64,000 nt of DNA, taken from the NCBI RefSeq assembly GCF_014395785.1, contig NZ_CP060713.1, positions 2,694,501-2,758,500 on the forward strand, read 5' to 3'. The position numbers were made by a program, and so were the translations under genes. Numbering within the stretch: the first letter of the stretch is position 1; every line of letters starts with the position of its first letter. Positions 1 through 9,151 of this stretch are shown here, one piece after another. This stretch comes from Nocardioides mesophilus. GTDB lineage: Bacteria > Actinomycetota > Actinomycetes > Propionibacteriales > Nocardioidaceae. Below the pieces are notes generated by a model, which saw nothing but the letters and a program-made list of their open reading frames with translations, was not told the DNA's origin and searched no databases.

Positions 1-20
1 CGTCGAGAGCGAGGCACCCC

Positions 21-1400
21 ATGTCCGAGACCCAGGTCACCGACGCGAGAGGGGTCCCCGACGAGGAGACCGGCCTCAAGCGCTCGATCACCGGCCGGCT
101 GCTCTTCTTCTACGTCCTCGGTGACGTGCTCGGCTCGGGCATCTACGTCCTGATCGGCAGCGTCGCCGGTGCGGTGGGAGGCGCGTTCTGGATCGCCTTC
201 GCCGTCGGCGTCACGGTGGCCACCATCACCGGCCTCGCCTATGCGGAGCTGGTGACGAAGTACCCGAGGGCGGCCGGTGCCGCCCTCTTCGTGAACCTGG
301 CGTTCCGCAACCGGTTCCTCACCTTCCTGATCACGGTCTGCATGCTGTCGGCGAGCTTCGCGGCGGCCGGGTCGCTCGCGACCGGGTTCGCGGCCTACTT
401 CCAGCAGGTGTGGGCGCTGCCGCCGGCGCTGCTTCTCGGGCTCGCCTTCATCGTGGTGCTCGCAGTGGTGAACTTCATCGGCATCACCGAGTCGGTGGTG
501 GCCAACCTGGTGATGACGATCGTCGAGGTCGGTGGCCTGGTGATCATCATGGGCATCGGCGTGATGTACGTCGTCCAGGGCAAGGCCGACCTCGGCACGC
601 TGACCTCTTTCGACGCGGCCGGCAAGAGCCCGCTGTTCGCGGTGGTCGCCGGCGTCGCGCTGGCGTTCTTCGCCATGACCGGCTTCGAGAACGCCGCCAA
701 CGTCGCCGAGGAGACCGTGGAGCCGCACCGCACCTTCCCGCGGGCGCTCGTCGGCGGCATGGTGGTCGCCGGGGTGCTCTACGTGCTGGTCGCCATCACC
801 GCGGCACTGACGGTGCCGATCGGCACCCTGGCCGACTCCGACGCCGCGCTCCTCGAGGTGATCAAGGCTGACCTGCTGCCCGTCCCGGTCGGGATCATGA
901 CGATCGCCTTCGCGATCATCGCGATGATCGCCATCACCAACACCACCCTGGTCGCCCTCGTGACCGAGTCGCGGATCCTCTACGGCATGGCCCGCGAGGA
1001 CGTCGTCCCGGGTGCCTTCGCCAGGATCCACCGCTCCCGTCGGAGTCCGTGGGTGGCGCTGATCTTCTCCGCCGTCGTGGTGGCCGGCCTGCTGCTCTCC
1101 CCGGCCGACCTGGAGCGTCTCGTGGCGGTCACCGTGGTCTTCACCCTCTTCATCTACGGGCTGGTCATCGTCGCCGCGATGAAGCTGCGCGGCCACGACG
1201 AGGACGAGCACACCTTCCGGCCGCCGGTGCCGTTGCTGGTGATCGGCCTGGTCGGCAACGCGGTGCTGCTCGGCTACGTCCTCTACACCGACCCGCGCTC
1301 CCTGATCTACTGCGCCGTCCTGCTGGCGCTCGGGCTCGCGCTGTTCGCCATCGAGCACTTCTTCGGCCGCCGGGACCGCCCGGTCGAGACGGGAGCCTGA
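21..1400 (+). CDS. APC-superfamily amino acid permease
   Basis: A 459-residue polytopic membrane protein that probably imports amino acids or a related amine by proton symport. The first membrane helix carries the GSGIYVLIGS stretch typical of the unwound TM1 substrate site of APC transporters, and about twelve hydrophobic segments follow up to a charged C-terminal tail (FGRRDRPVETGA). Length fits the family. The stop is two bases before the ATG of a universal stress protein, so the two are almost certainly co-transcribed; permease-USP pairs are a known arrangement in which the stress protein may modulate transport. Substrate cannot be read from the sequence. Only 20 bases precede the ATG, so the promoter lies outside the window. 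Confidence 0.88.
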   Translation: MSETQVTDARGVPDEETGLKRSITGRLLFFYVLGDVLGSGIYVLIGSVAGAVGGAFWIAFAVGVTVATITGLAYAELVTKYPRAAGAALFVNLAFRNRFLTFLITVCMLSASFAAAGSLATGFAAYFQQVWALPPALLLGLAFIVVLAVVNFIGITESVVANLVMTIVEVGGLVIIMGIGVMYVVQGKADLGTLTSFDAAGKSPLFAVVAGVALAFFAMTGFENAANVAEETVEPHRTFPRALVGGMVVAGVLYVLVAITAALTVPIGTLADSDAALLEVIKADLLPVPVGIMTIAFAIIAMIAITNTTLVALVTESRILYGMAREDVVPGAFARIHRSRRSPWVALIFSAVVVAGLLLSPADLERLVAVTVVFTLFIYGLVIVAAMKLRGHDEDEHTFRPPVPLLVIGLVGNAVLLGYVLYTDPRSLIYCAVLLALGLALFAIEHFFGRRDRPVETGA

Positions 1401-1402
1401 GC

Positions 1403-1885
1403 ATGCACGTGCTGATCGCCACCGACGGCTCCCGCCAGTCCCTGGCCGCCGCCAGGAAGCTGAAGTCGTTCGCGGACCCGACCAAGGTCACCGACGTCTC
1501 GATCGTCGCGGTGATCCGGCCGCTGGCCGCGGTCGCCTTCGCCGACGAGCTGTCCGGGACCGAGCAGCGCAGCGTCGACTCCGAGATGGGGTCGTTCCGC
1601 GAGTCCGCGCAGCGGGCCCTCGACGTGGTCGCCGGTGAGTTCGACGGCTGGGGGCCCCGGGTCCACAAGCGGTTGCGGAGCGGCTCGCCGGCCAACGAGA
1701 TCATCAAGGCCGCCAAGCAGCTCGACGCAGGTCTGCTGGTCGTCGCGGCCGGCGGCCGCGGGATCACCGACACGGTCCGGGTCGGCAGCACCGCCCAGCG
1801 GGTCCAGCACTACGCGCCGTGCCCGGTGCTGGTGGTGCGGCCGCCGCAGCGCAAGCGTCGTCTCGCGACCCGCAAGCGCGGCTGA
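1403..1885 (+). CDS. universal stress protein, single UspA domain
   Basis: A 160-residue cytosolic UspA-fold protein. It opens with the MHVLIATDGS beta-strand and contains the ATP-binding signature GGRGITDTVRVGS before the CPVLVVRP strand, so it is probably of the ATP-binding class. The ATG at 1403 directly follows the permease stop, giving a two-gene operon. The C-terminus is strongly basic (QRKRRLATRKRG). A likely role is stress-responsive modulation of the upstream transporter, inferred from context only. Confidence 0.88.
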   Translation: MHVLIATDGSRQSLAAARKLKSFADPTKVTDVSIVAVIRPLAAVAFADELSGTEQRSVDSEMGSFRESAQRALDVVAGEFDGWGPRVHKRLRSGSPANEIIKAAKQLDAGLLVVAAGGRGITDTVRVGSTAQRVQHYAPCPVLVVRPPQRKRRLATRKRG

Positions 1886-1922
1886 GCCCGGCGCCGGGGC
1901 GGTTCCGGTCGGTCCCGGGACG

Positions 1923-1928
1923 TAGGCT
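1923..1928 (+). promoter_or_regulatory. putative -10 box (TAGGCT) for pcrA
   Basis: TAGGCT lies nine bases before the pcrA ATG, so the message would have almost no leader. This is the actinobacterial TANNNT pattern; no good -35 is visible. Confidence 0.35.
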
Positions 1929-1937
1929 GGGCGGGAC

Positions 1938-4403
1938 ATGAGCGCGTTGTTCCCGATCCCCCAGGCCCCCTCCGACCACGAGGCCGCGCGGCCCTCCGAC
2001 CGGGAGGCCGAGCCCGGGGCGAGCGGTGAGCGACGCGGGCGTCGCGGCGTCACGCCGGAGCAGCTGCTGGAGGGCCTCAACGAGCCGCAGCGCCAGGCGG
2101 TCGTGCACGCCGGCACCCCGCTGCTCGTCGTCGCCGGCGCCGGGTCCGGCAAGACCCGCGTGCTGACCCGCCGGATCGCCTGGCTCATCGCGGAGCGCGA
2201 CGCGCACCCGGGGTCGATCCTGGCGATCACCTTCACCAACAAGGCCGCCGCCGAGATGCGCGAGCGGGTCGAGGAGCTGGTGGGGCGACGCGCGCGGATC
2301 ATGTGGGTCTCCACCTTCCACTCCGCCTGCGTGCGGATCCTGCGCAAGGAGATCGACCGGTTCGGCTACAAGTCGTCGTTCTCGATCTATGACGCCGCCG
2401 ACTCCAAGCGGCTGATGACCCTGGTGGCGCGCGACCTCGACCTCGACCCCAAGCGCTACCAGCCGCGGGCGATGCTCAACTGGGTCTCCAACCAGAAGAA
2501 CGAGCTGGTCGACCACGAGGACGCGGTCAAGAACGCCAAGAACCACCTGGAGGAGACCTACGCCGAGGCCTACACCCACTACCAGCGTCGGCTGCGCGAG
2601 GCCAACGCCCTCGACTTCGACGACCTGATCATGACGACGGTGCACCTGTTCCAGGCCTTCCCCGACGTCCGCGAGAACTACCGCCGCCGGTTCCGCCACG
2701 TGCTCGTCGACGAGTACCAAGACACCAACCACGCGCAGTACGCCCTGATCCGTGAGCTCTGCGGCCCGGTCACCGGGGCCGGCCCCGACAGCCCCGCGGG
2801 CGCCGGGGCCGCGGAGAAGGGCGTCGAGCCGTCCGAGCTGATGGTGGTCGGCGACGCGGACCAGTCGATCTACGCCTTCCGCGGCGCGAACATCCGCAAC
2901 ATCCTGCAGTTCGAGGAGGACTTCCCCTCGGCGCGGACGGTGCTGCTCGAGCAGAACTACCGCTCCACCCAGACCATCCTCACCGCGGCCAACGCGGTGA
3001 TCAGCCGCAACAAGGGCCGCAAGGCCAAGAACCTCTGGTCCGACGCCGGCGACGGCGAGCGGATGGTCGGCTACGTGGCCGACGACGAGCACGACGAGGC
3101 GAGGTTCGTCTCCGAGGAGATCGACAAGCTCAGCGACGCCGGAAGCGCGAAGCCGCGCGACGTGGCGATCTTCTACCGCACCAACGCCCAGTCCCGGGTG
3201 TTCGAGGAGGTGTTCATCCGGGTCGGCATGCCCTACAAGGTGGTCGGCGGGGTGCGCTTCTACGAGCGGCGCGAGGTCCGCGACGCGCTGGCCTACCTCC
3301 GGATGCTGGCCAACCCGGCAGACGAGATCTCGTTGCGCCGGATCCTCAACACCCCCAAGCGTGGTATCGGCGAGCGGGCCGAGGCCTGCGTCGAGGCGCT
3401 GGCGCAGCGCGAGCGGTTGAGCTTCTGGGAGGCGCTGCGGCGTGCCGAGGAGGCGCCCGGCATCGCCACCCGGTCGTTGACCTGCATCCGCGGCTTCGTG
3501 GAGATGGTCGAGGAGCTGCAGTCGATGGTCGCCGCCGACGAGCGCGCCGACGTGATCCTGGAGCAGGTGCTGACCCGCAGCGGCTACCTCGCCGAGCTGG
3601 AGGCCAGCGAGGACCCGCAGGACGAGACCCGGGTGGAGAACCTCGCCGAGCTGGTCGCCGTCGCCCGGGAGTTCGCCGACGAGCCGCAGCTCGGCCCCTC
3701 GGCCGATCCCGCCGACCCCGACCCGGCCACGCCCGGTCTCGGCGACTTCCTCGAGCGGGTCGCCCTGGTGGCCGACTCCGACCAGATCCCCGACCAGCCC
3801 GAGGACGGCGTGGACGACGGGGGCGTCGTCACGCTGATGACCCTGCACACCGCGAAGGGACTGGAGTTCCCGGTGGTCTTCCTGACCGGTCTGGAGGACG
3901 GCATCTTCCCGCACCAGCGGGCCCTCGGCGACCAGCACGAGCTCGAGGAGGAGCGCCGGCTCGCCTACGTCGGCCTCACCCGAGCGCAGCGACGGCTCTA
4001 CCTCTCCCGCGCGGTGGTGCGCTCCGCCTGGGGCGCGCCGGCGCACAACCCCGCCTCCCGGTTCCTCGACGAGCTTCCGGTCGACCTCGTCGACTGGCGG
4101 CGCACCGAGGCCGCGCAGACCTCCTGGAACCGGCCGGTGCAGTCGTCGCTGCCCAGCCGCACGGCGGGCCCGCCGACCCGGCGCTTCGGCAGCGCCGCCG
4201 TCCGCGCCGACGCGGACGCCAAGGCCCGCACCCGCGAGGTGCCTTCGCTGGCCCCGGGGGACCGGGTCCTGCACGACACCTTCGGGATGGGCAGCGTGGT
4301 GACGGTGGAGGGGGTCGCCGACAAGGCGGTCGCCTCGATCGACTTCGGCTCCCAGGGCGTCAAGCGGCTGCTGCTGCGCTACGCCCCGGTCGAGAAGCTC
4401 TGA
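1938..4403 (+). CDS. pcrA: ATP-dependent DNA helicase PcrA/UvrD
   Basis: An 821-residue superfamily 1A 3'-5' DNA helicase acting in nucleotide-excision and mismatch repair and in removal of RecA filaments or stalled polymerase. Walker A is GAGSGKTR near residues 67-74, motif II is VDEYQDTN near 256-263, and the later helicase motifs are visible as QNYRSTQ, TLHTAKGLEF and VGLTRAQRRL. The last 60 residues form the small Tudor-like domain (VLHDTFGMGSVV) that binds RNA polymerase in PcrA. A 45-residue disordered charged N-terminal extension precedes the catalytic core, common in actinobacterial PcrA. The ATG at 1938 is close to a -10 box. It stands alone and converges on the M23 peptidase gene. 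Confidence 0.95.
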   Translation: MSALFPIPQAPSDHEAARPSDREAEPGASGERRGRRGVTPEQLLEGLNEPQRQAVVHAGTPLLVVAGAGSGKTRVLTRRIAWLIAERDAHPGSILAITFTNKAAAEMRERVEELVGRRARIMWVSTFHSACVRILRKEIDRFGYKSSFSIYDAADSKRLMTLVARDLDLDPKRYQPRAMLNWVSNQKNELVDHEDAVKNAKNHLEETYAEAYTHYQRRLREANALDFDDLIMTTVHLFQAFPDVRENYRRRFRHVLVDEYQDTNHAQYALIRELCGPVTGAGPDSPAGAGAAEKGVEPSELMVVGDADQSIYAFRGANIRNILQFEEDFPSARTVLLEQNYRSTQTILTAANAVISRNKGRKAKNLWSDAGDGERMVGYVADDEHDEARFVSEEIDKLSDAGSAKPRDVAIFYRTNAQSRVFEEVFIRVGMPYKVVGGVRFYERREVRDALAYLRMLANPADEISLRRILNTPKRGIGERAEACVEALAQRERLSFWEALRRAEEAPGIATRSLTCIRGFVEMVEELQSMVAADERADVILEQVLTRSGYLAELEASEDPQDETRVENLAELVAVAREFADEPQLGPSADPADPDPATPGLGDFLERVALVADSDQIPDQPEDGVDDGGVVTLMTLHTAKGLEFPVVFLTGLEDGIFPHQRALGDQHELEEERRLAYVGLTRAQRRLYLSRAVVRSAWGAPAHNPASRFLDELPVDLVDWRRTEAAQTSWNRPVQSSLPSRTAGPPTRRFGSAAVRADADAKARTREVPSLAPGDRVLHDTFGMGSVVTVEGVADKAVASIDFGSQGVKRLLLRYAPVEKL

Positions 4404-4430
4404 CCCGCGGCGAGGCGGACGTCGCGGACG

Positions 4431-5372
4431 TCAGGGCTGGATGCCGTGGACCAGGAGCGCCTGGAACGGGTCCACCGGGTCACCGGCGCCGGGACGCACC
4501 TCGAGGTGCAGGTGCGGTCCGGTGACGTTGCCGGTGGAACCGACGTACCCGATCAGGTCCCCCGGGCGGACGGTGTCGCCGACCGAGACGCCGAAGCTGT
4601 TCTGGTGGCAGTACCACAGCTCGGTGCCGTCCTCGAGGGTGACGATCGTCCGGTTGCCGTAGGCGCCCGCGTAGCCGGCCTCGGTGACGGTGCCGGCCGC
4701 GACCGCGCTGATCGTGGTGCCGGTCGGAGCGGCGAAGTCCAGACCGGTGTGGCATCTCGACCAGAGGTAGGAGCACTCACCGAAGCGGGAGGTCAGGTGG
4801 TAGACGCCGGCGCTCACCGGCAGCTGCCAGGCATTGGCCGCGAGGTCGTCGGCGTGCCGCTCGGCGCTCTCGGCGAGCGCTGCGAGGGCGGCGTTGCGCT
4901 CCTTGGCCTGGCTTTCGGCGGCGGCCTGGAGCTTCGCGTCCGCGGCGTCGGCCTGCGCCTCGCGCTGGCTGTCACGGCTGATCGCCCGGGCTCGCCCGGC
5001 CAGCGGGTCGCTCGAGCCGGTGCTGCTGGCGGCACTGAGCACGCTGGCCTGGCTGTCGAACTTGGAGTAGTCACTGGCCGAGGCGGGGGTGCCCGGCTGG
5101 CTGGAGACGGCGCCCACGGCGGCCAGCGCGAGGGCGGCTGCGCCGAGCAGTGCGGGCGCCGACGGCAGGCCCTTGATCAGCTTCTTGCGGCCGCCGGTGT
5201 GCACGCCGAGGTCGGCCTCGCATGCAGCGACGGAAGCAGTCGCCCGCGCCGGCCGGTCGCTCTTCACGGCCTTGCGCTTGCCAGGTGCGGAAGCCCGCGA
5301 ACCAGTCGCCCCGTTCGAGATGGTCACGGACCGGCGAGAGGACGATTGCCTCTCAGCACGGTGGTCAGCCAC
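4431..5372 (-). CDS. M23 family (LytM-type) cell-wall peptidase
   Basis: A 313-residue exported or membrane-anchored peptidoglycan endopeptidase or LytM regulator. A positively charged N-terminal region of about 70 residues precedes one hydrophobic helix (LLGAAALALAAVGAV), followed by an alanine-rich helical segment that probably forms a coiled coil (residues ~110-170), then the M23 domain. The zinc ligands are present: HTGLDFAAP (HxxxD) and GPHLHLEV (HxH). It therefore looks catalytically competent. The long cytoplasmic-side N-terminus with RGS repeats is unusual and might be a start-site overcall. The upstream region shared with the B12-binding gene contains a repeated 12-mer (see 5456-5489). 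Confidence 0.9.
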   Translation of the reverse strand: MADHRAERQSSSRRSVTISNGATGSRASAPGKRKAVKSDRPARATASVAACEADLGVHTGGRKKLIKGLPSAPALLGAAALALAAVGAVSSQPGTPASASDYSKFDSQASVLSAASSTGSSDPLAGRARAISRDSQREAQADAADAKLQAAAESQAKERNAALAALAESAERHADDLAANAWQLPVSAGVYHLTSRFGECSYLWSRCHTGLDFAAPTGTTISAVAAGTVTEAGYAGAYGNRTIVTLEDGTELWYCHQNSFGVSVGDTVRPGDLIGYVGSTGNVTGPHLHLEVRPGAGDPVDPFQALLVHGIQP

Positions 5373-5455
5373 GGATAGGGATCCTTACGTCGGGGACACG
5401 CAAGAGGAAACCATAACGGAATAGTCACGCTAAGCGCACAACGGGTCCTGCCCCT

Positions 5456-5489
5456 GGGGGTGCCGTGGGTCACACCAGGGGGTGCCGTG
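5456..5489. repeat. direct repeat of GGGGGTGCCGTG with 22-bp period
   Basis: GGGGGTGCCGTG occurs at 5456-5467 and again at 5478-5489. The 22-bp spacing is about two helical turns, which would put both copies on the same DNA face. It lies between the divergent M23 peptidase and B12-binding genes, about 85-115 bases upstream of the peptidase start. A role as a regulator binding site is inference. Confidence 0.4.
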
Positions 5490-5582
5490 CGCCTGGTCGT
5501 ACGACGCACTCGAGCGGGTGGGTGCCCGATGTCACGCCGCGGCAAACCTCTGCGCGCCTGCCGGTCCGCGACGGGAGTCGGT

Positions 5583-5588
5583 TAGGGT
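5583..5588 (+). promoter_or_regulatory. putative -10 box (TAGGGT) for the B12-binding protein gene
   Basis: TAGGGT sits 38 bases before the ATG at 5627. It leaves room for a short leader containing the AAGGCAGG ribosome-binding sequence at about 5609-5616. Confidence 0.4.
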
Positions 5589-5626
5589 GCGAGCGTCCGA
5601 CTGGTGAGAAGGCAGGTGTGAGGACC

Positions 5627-6046
5627 ATGGTGGCTCCGATCCGGATCGTGGTGGCCAAGCCCGGGCTCGACGGGCACGACCGCGGCGCCAAGGTCATCGC
5701 GCGTGCGCTGCGCGACGCCGGTCACGAGGTGATCTACACCGGCCTGCACCAGACGCCCGAGCAGATCGTCGAGACCGCCATCCAGGAGGACGCCGACGTC
5801 ATCGGGCTGTCCGTGCTCTCCGGCGCGCACATGACCTTGTTCAAGAAGCTGCTCGACCTGCTCGACGAGCGCGATGCGCGCGACATCGTCGTGATCGGTG
5901 GCGGGATCATCCCCGAGGGCGACATCCCGCTGCTGAAGGAGATGGGGGTGGCCCAGGTGTTCACCCCGGGTGCCACCACCACCTCGATCGTCGACTGGGT
6001 GCGCGAGAACGTGCAGGACGAGTCGAGCTCGCCGGCGGACGCCTGA
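5627..6046 (+). CDS. stand-alone cobalamin-binding domain protein (methylmalonyl-CoA mutase C-terminal-domain type)
   Basis: A 139-residue protein consisting only of the Rossmann-like B12-binding fold found at the C-terminus of methylmalonyl-CoA mutase. The DxHxxG cobalamin motif is present as DGHDRG (residues ~14-19), followed by SVLSGAH and the GGGIIP loop. It may serve as the small subunit of a split acyl-CoA mutase whose large subunit is elsewhere, or as a B12-dependent partner protein; no mutase gene is in the window. I chose ATG 5627 because AAGGCAGG is about ten bases upstream and the protein starts as family members do ([18 protein letters not shown]); GTG 5618 in the same frame is the alternative. 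Confidence 0.9.
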   Translation: MVAPIRIVVAKPGLDGHDRGAKVIARALRDAGHEVIYTGLHQTPEQIVETAIQEDADVIGLSVLSGAHMTLFKKLLDLLDERDARDIVVIGGGIIPEGDIPLLKEMGVAQVFTPGATTTSIVDWVRENVQDESSSPADA

Positions 6047-6098
6047 CCGCCGACCGCTCGTCCGGTCGCGGGTCCGGTCGTCGGTCAGGCCCCGGCGG

Positions 6099-7955
6099 TC
6101 AGAACCGCAGCTCCCCGGTGAGCGGCAGCCGGAGGACGCTCGGCGCCGCCGGGCTGGTCGTCACCGTGACCGGCTGCGCCGTCGCGTTGCCGGCGTAGGC
6201 CGCGTCGCTGGCGGCGACCACGACCTGGAGCCGGTGGCCGGCCCGCAGCCTGTGCACGATCGCGGGCAGCGTGACCCGGACCGGTGCGGTGACGTCGCCG
6301 ACCCGCACGGGGGAGATCAGCCGGTTCTTCAACGTCGGGGTGCCGTCGGGGGCAACGTCGTACAGCTTCACGAACAGCACCAGCTGGCCGGCCGGGCCGG
6401 CGGCCTGCGACTGCGCGGCGACCGGGGCGTCGAGGTGCAGGGTCAGCCGCGGCGAGCCGACGACGGCCACACCGCGTGCCAGCGGTCGACTGGTGAAGGC
6501 GACGAACGTCCCGGGGGCGTCGGAGACCGGCTGGTTCACCTGGTTGCCCTCGAGGCCCGAGGTCTCGGAGTACGACGTGGGCGCCGGCCCGGCGTTGGCG
6601 TAGGACGCCGCGCCGCTGCGCACGGCCCCGGAGCGGCGGACCAGCCGGTCCGAGCCGGAGAGGTACAGCGTCCCGGTCTGCCCGGCGGAGAACGACGAAC
6701 GCTCGGCGTACGCCTTGGCCACCGCCCGTCCGGCCGCCCGCGGCGAGGTGTTGTAACGGACCCAGTCGCGGAAGTAGGAGAACGCCGGGCCGGCCGGCAC
6801 CGAACGGTCGCCGCGCACGTTGCGGTCCATCCACGCCAGGAACCGGCGCCCGAGGTAGGAGTCGCGCAGGGAGCCGGCCGACAGGTCCAGCTCGCCGGGG
6901 GCGGGGGTGCTGCCCGAGTGGCCCCAGGACTGCCAGACCATCGCGACCTCGGTGCCCTGGCGGCGCAGGCCGCGGTAGGTCGCGGCCGCCTCCTGCAGGT
7001 TAAACAGCGTGTCCTTCTGGCCCTGGACGAGCAGGGTGGGGGCTGAGATGCGGCGCAGGTAGTGCGCCACCGAGGCGCGCCGGGCGATGTCCTGCACGGT
7101 CTGGTCGGGGTAGCCGGCGGTGTTGAGGACGACCGCGGCCGGGCACACGTCGTCGGCGAAGTTCGGGCAGCCGACGTTGCGTGCCGGGTCCACCTGGGCG
7201 TCGTCGATGCCGTCGAGGATGCCGGCGCCGAAGAAGAGGTCGACCCACTCCTTCTTCGCCACTCCCGGGGTGGCGGAGGAGACGCCGGCCCGGTCACCGG
7301 TGAAGTCGGTGTTGTTCGGCGCCAGCGAGTAGGCCAGGTCGTTCCAGGTGATGATCGGGATCAGCGCGTCGATCCGCTTGTCCTGCATCGCGACGGCGTA
7401 CTGGACCTGACCGCCGTAGGAGCCGCCGATCATGCCGACCCTCGGGTCCCCGGCCCGCTCGCGGGCCACGGTGCGGACCCGGCCGCGCGTGCCGGTGGCC
7501 TCGTCGACGTAGGGTCGCTCGCCGGCCAGCACGTCGACCAGCTGCTTGCCGGCCTTCCCGTCCCAGGCCGGGTCGTCGAGGCGGATCTTGCACTCCGAGC
7601 CACCGAAGCCGAGGCCGGAGTAGGAGAGCACCACGTAGCCCTCGCGCACGAAGCCCCGGGCGGTCGCGGTCTGGTTGCCGTCGGCCTTGTCGCCGCCGAA
7701 GCCGTGGGTGGTGAGGATCGCCGGCTTGCGGTGCCGGCGCCCGGCGCCGTCGGGGGTGTACAGGTCGGCGCTGATCCGGCACGGCTGGTCGCCGGCGGGC
7801 CCGACCAGCGTGTCGACGAAGATGTGCCGCAGCGAGTAGCCCGGGGTGTCGTCCGCGGCCGCCGCCGCCTGCGGACCGGGGCCGGTGACACCCAGCCCCG
7901 CGCTGCCCAGGATCCCCGCCGCCGCTGCCAGGCCTGCTCGTCGTGCTCTGCCCAT
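6099..7955 (-). CDS. secreted CocE/NonD-type alpha/beta hydrolase (X-Pro dipeptidyl-peptidase-like)
   Basis: A 618-residue exported serine hydrolase. After a signal peptide (about 35 residues ending QAAAAAD) comes the S15 alpha/beta-hydrolase domain with nucleophile elbow GGSYGG, an acid in VQGQKDTLF and a histidine in WGHSGS, then the C-terminal jelly-roll domain typical of X-Pro dipeptidyl-peptidases and cocaine esterase (from about residue 430). It may cleave peptides or esters outside the cell; substrate is unknown. The start is ATG 7955, with GGGAGC six bases upstream; an open frame extends further but has no signal-peptide logic. It is followed on the same strand by no close gene. Confidence 0.85.
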   Translation of the reverse strand: MGRARRAGLAAAAGILGSAGLGVTGPGPQAAAAADDTPGYSLRHIFVDTLVGPAGDQPCRISADLYTPDGAGRRHRKPAILTTHGFGGDKADGNQTATARGFVREGYVVLSYSGLGFGGSECKIRLDDPAWDGKAGKQLVDVLAGERPYVDEATGTRGRVRTVARERAGDPRVGMIGGSYGGQVQYAVAMQDKRIDALIPIITWNDLAYSLAPNNTDFTGDRAGVSSATPGVAKKEWVDLFFGAGILDGIDDAQVDPARNVGCPNFADDVCPAAVVLNTAGYPDQTVQDIARRASVAHYLRRISAPTLLVQGQKDTLFNLQEAAATYRGLRRQGTEVAMVWQSWGHSGSTPAPGELDLSAGSLRDSYLGRRFLAWMDRNVRGDRSVPAGPAFSYFRDWVRYNTSPRAAGRAVAKAYAERSSFSAGQTGTLYLSGSDRLVRRSGAVRSGAASYANAGPAPTSYSETSGLEGNQVNQPVSDAPGTFVAFTSRPLARGVAVVGSPRLTLHLDAPVAAQSQAAGPAGQLVLFVKLYDVAPDGTPTLKNRLISPVRVGDVTAPVRVTLPAIVHRLRAGHRLQVVVAASDAAYAGNATAQPVTVTTSPAAPSVLRLPLTGELRF

Positions 7956-8055
7956 GGATGCTCCCGATGACTCGACCCGGTCCGGCGCCGGGTGCTGTTC
8001 TCGGGGAACAACGAGCCGCCGCGACTTTGGGTACGCCGGCCGGCTCACCCGGCGC

Positions 8056-8967
8056 TCAGGGGTGGGCCCGGACGTGCTCGAGGACGTGGGCGGCGACGGT
8101 GTCGGGATCGGTCCGGGCCACCCAGTGGCCGCCGTCCACCTCCTGGACGCGGACCTCGCCGCAGATCAGGTCGAGGTCCTCGAGGATCAGCGCGGTGAGG
8201 TAGTGGTCGTGCACCGGCCGGATCACCAGCACCGGGACGTCGGTGTGCGGCAGCTCGCGTCCGCGCTTCCTCGCCTCGGTCGCCGTCGGCCGGATCGGCA
8301 CGTTGGCGCGGTAGAGCCCCAGGCCGTGGGCGGCGTTGCGGCCGAGCTCGGGCCCCCAGTGGCCGCCGCCGAGCCGCTCCTGGGCGGCGACCAGCCGGCC
8401 GATGGCCGGGTGCAGGTGCCGCCAGGCCAGATCGGGCAGCACCGGGACCTGGAAGGCGGCGACGTACGTCGAGTGCAGGGCCTGCCGGAGCAGCCGGAGC
8501 CGCCGACCCCGGGGGTGCCGGGCCAACCAGGCGGTGTGGTCCAGCGAGGGCCCGCTGATCGAGGTGAACGAGGCGATCCGGCCATGCAGCCGCGGATCCG
8601 TGGCCTCGGTGGTCACGGCGTCCCAGAGCTGCACCGAGCCCCAGTCGTGCCCGACCAGGTGCGCCCGGCCACCGGCCGGCAGCACCGCGTCGAGGACCGC
8701 GCACAGGTCGTCGACGAGCAGCTCGGTGCGGTAGTCGCGGGTGGCTTCCGGCACCCCGGACGCTCCGGCGCCGCGGACGTCGTAGGTCACCAGGTGCAGG
8801 CTGCCGCCCGACGCCCGCTCCAGCCGGTCGACCAGCGGGTCCCACATCTCCTGCTGGTCCGGGTAGCCGTGGACCAGGACGACGGTGGCCCGGTCCGGCC
8901 CGGGCGGGGTGTGCTCGCGGACGGCGATCGAGAGGCCGGTGGACGGGATCAGCCGGGTGGGGGCCAC
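8056..8967 (-). CDS. alpha/beta hydrolase, epoxide hydrolase-like
   Basis: A 303-residue cytosolic alpha/beta hydrolase. The oxyanion motif is VLVHGYPDQ and the nucleophile elbow is GHDWGS, so the nucleophile is aspartate as in epoxide hydrolases and haloalkane dehalogenases rather than serine. The catalytic histidine is in GGHWVA near the C-terminus. I prefer GTG 8967 (VAPTRLIPSTG) because AGAGGAG lies about seven bases upstream, whereas the longer frame to 9042 adds a serine/threonine-rich stretch without a ribosome site. It ends about 100 bases upstream of the CocE-like gene on the same strand, so co-transcription is possible. Confidence 0.82.
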   Translation of the reverse strand: MAPTRLIPSTGLSIAVREHTPPGPDRATVVLVHGYPDQQEMWDPLVDRLERASGGSLHLVTYDVRGAGASGVPEATRDYRTELLVDDLCAVLDAVLPAGGRAHLVGHDWGSVQLWDAVTTEATDPRLHGRIASFTSISGPSLDHTAWLARHPRGRRLRLLRQALHSTYVAAFQVPVLPDLAWRHLHPAIGRLVAAQERLGGGHWGPELGRNAAHGLGLYRANVPIRPTATEARKRGRELPHTDVPVLVIRPVHDHYLTALILEDLDLICGEVRVQEVDGGHWVARTDPDTVAAHVLEHVRAHP

Positions 8968-9151
8968 GGTTGCGCTCCTCTTGGTGCGGGTAGACGTGTC
9001 GCGATGGTGTGACGGGACCGACGTGGTAGTGACGCGGCGCACAGGACTAGGGTCAGCCCAGGACCAGCGTGCCGGTCACGGCCCGGACCTTCCCGGGCTC
9101 GTGCGCGCCGACCGCCGATGAGGACCCAAACGGACAAGGACGGGTATACCT

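Noticed and set aside
1764-4274. An 836-codon minus-strand frame opposite pcrA
   Set aside because: Same artefact; no motifs, and pcrA on the other strand is unambiguous.
5373-5626. c-di-AMP (ydaO) riboswitch upstream of the M23 peptidase
   Set aside because: Such riboswitches often precede actinobacterial cell-wall hydrolases, but I could not find the conserved core sequences on the minus strand here. The same applies to 40449-40605 before the transglycosylase.
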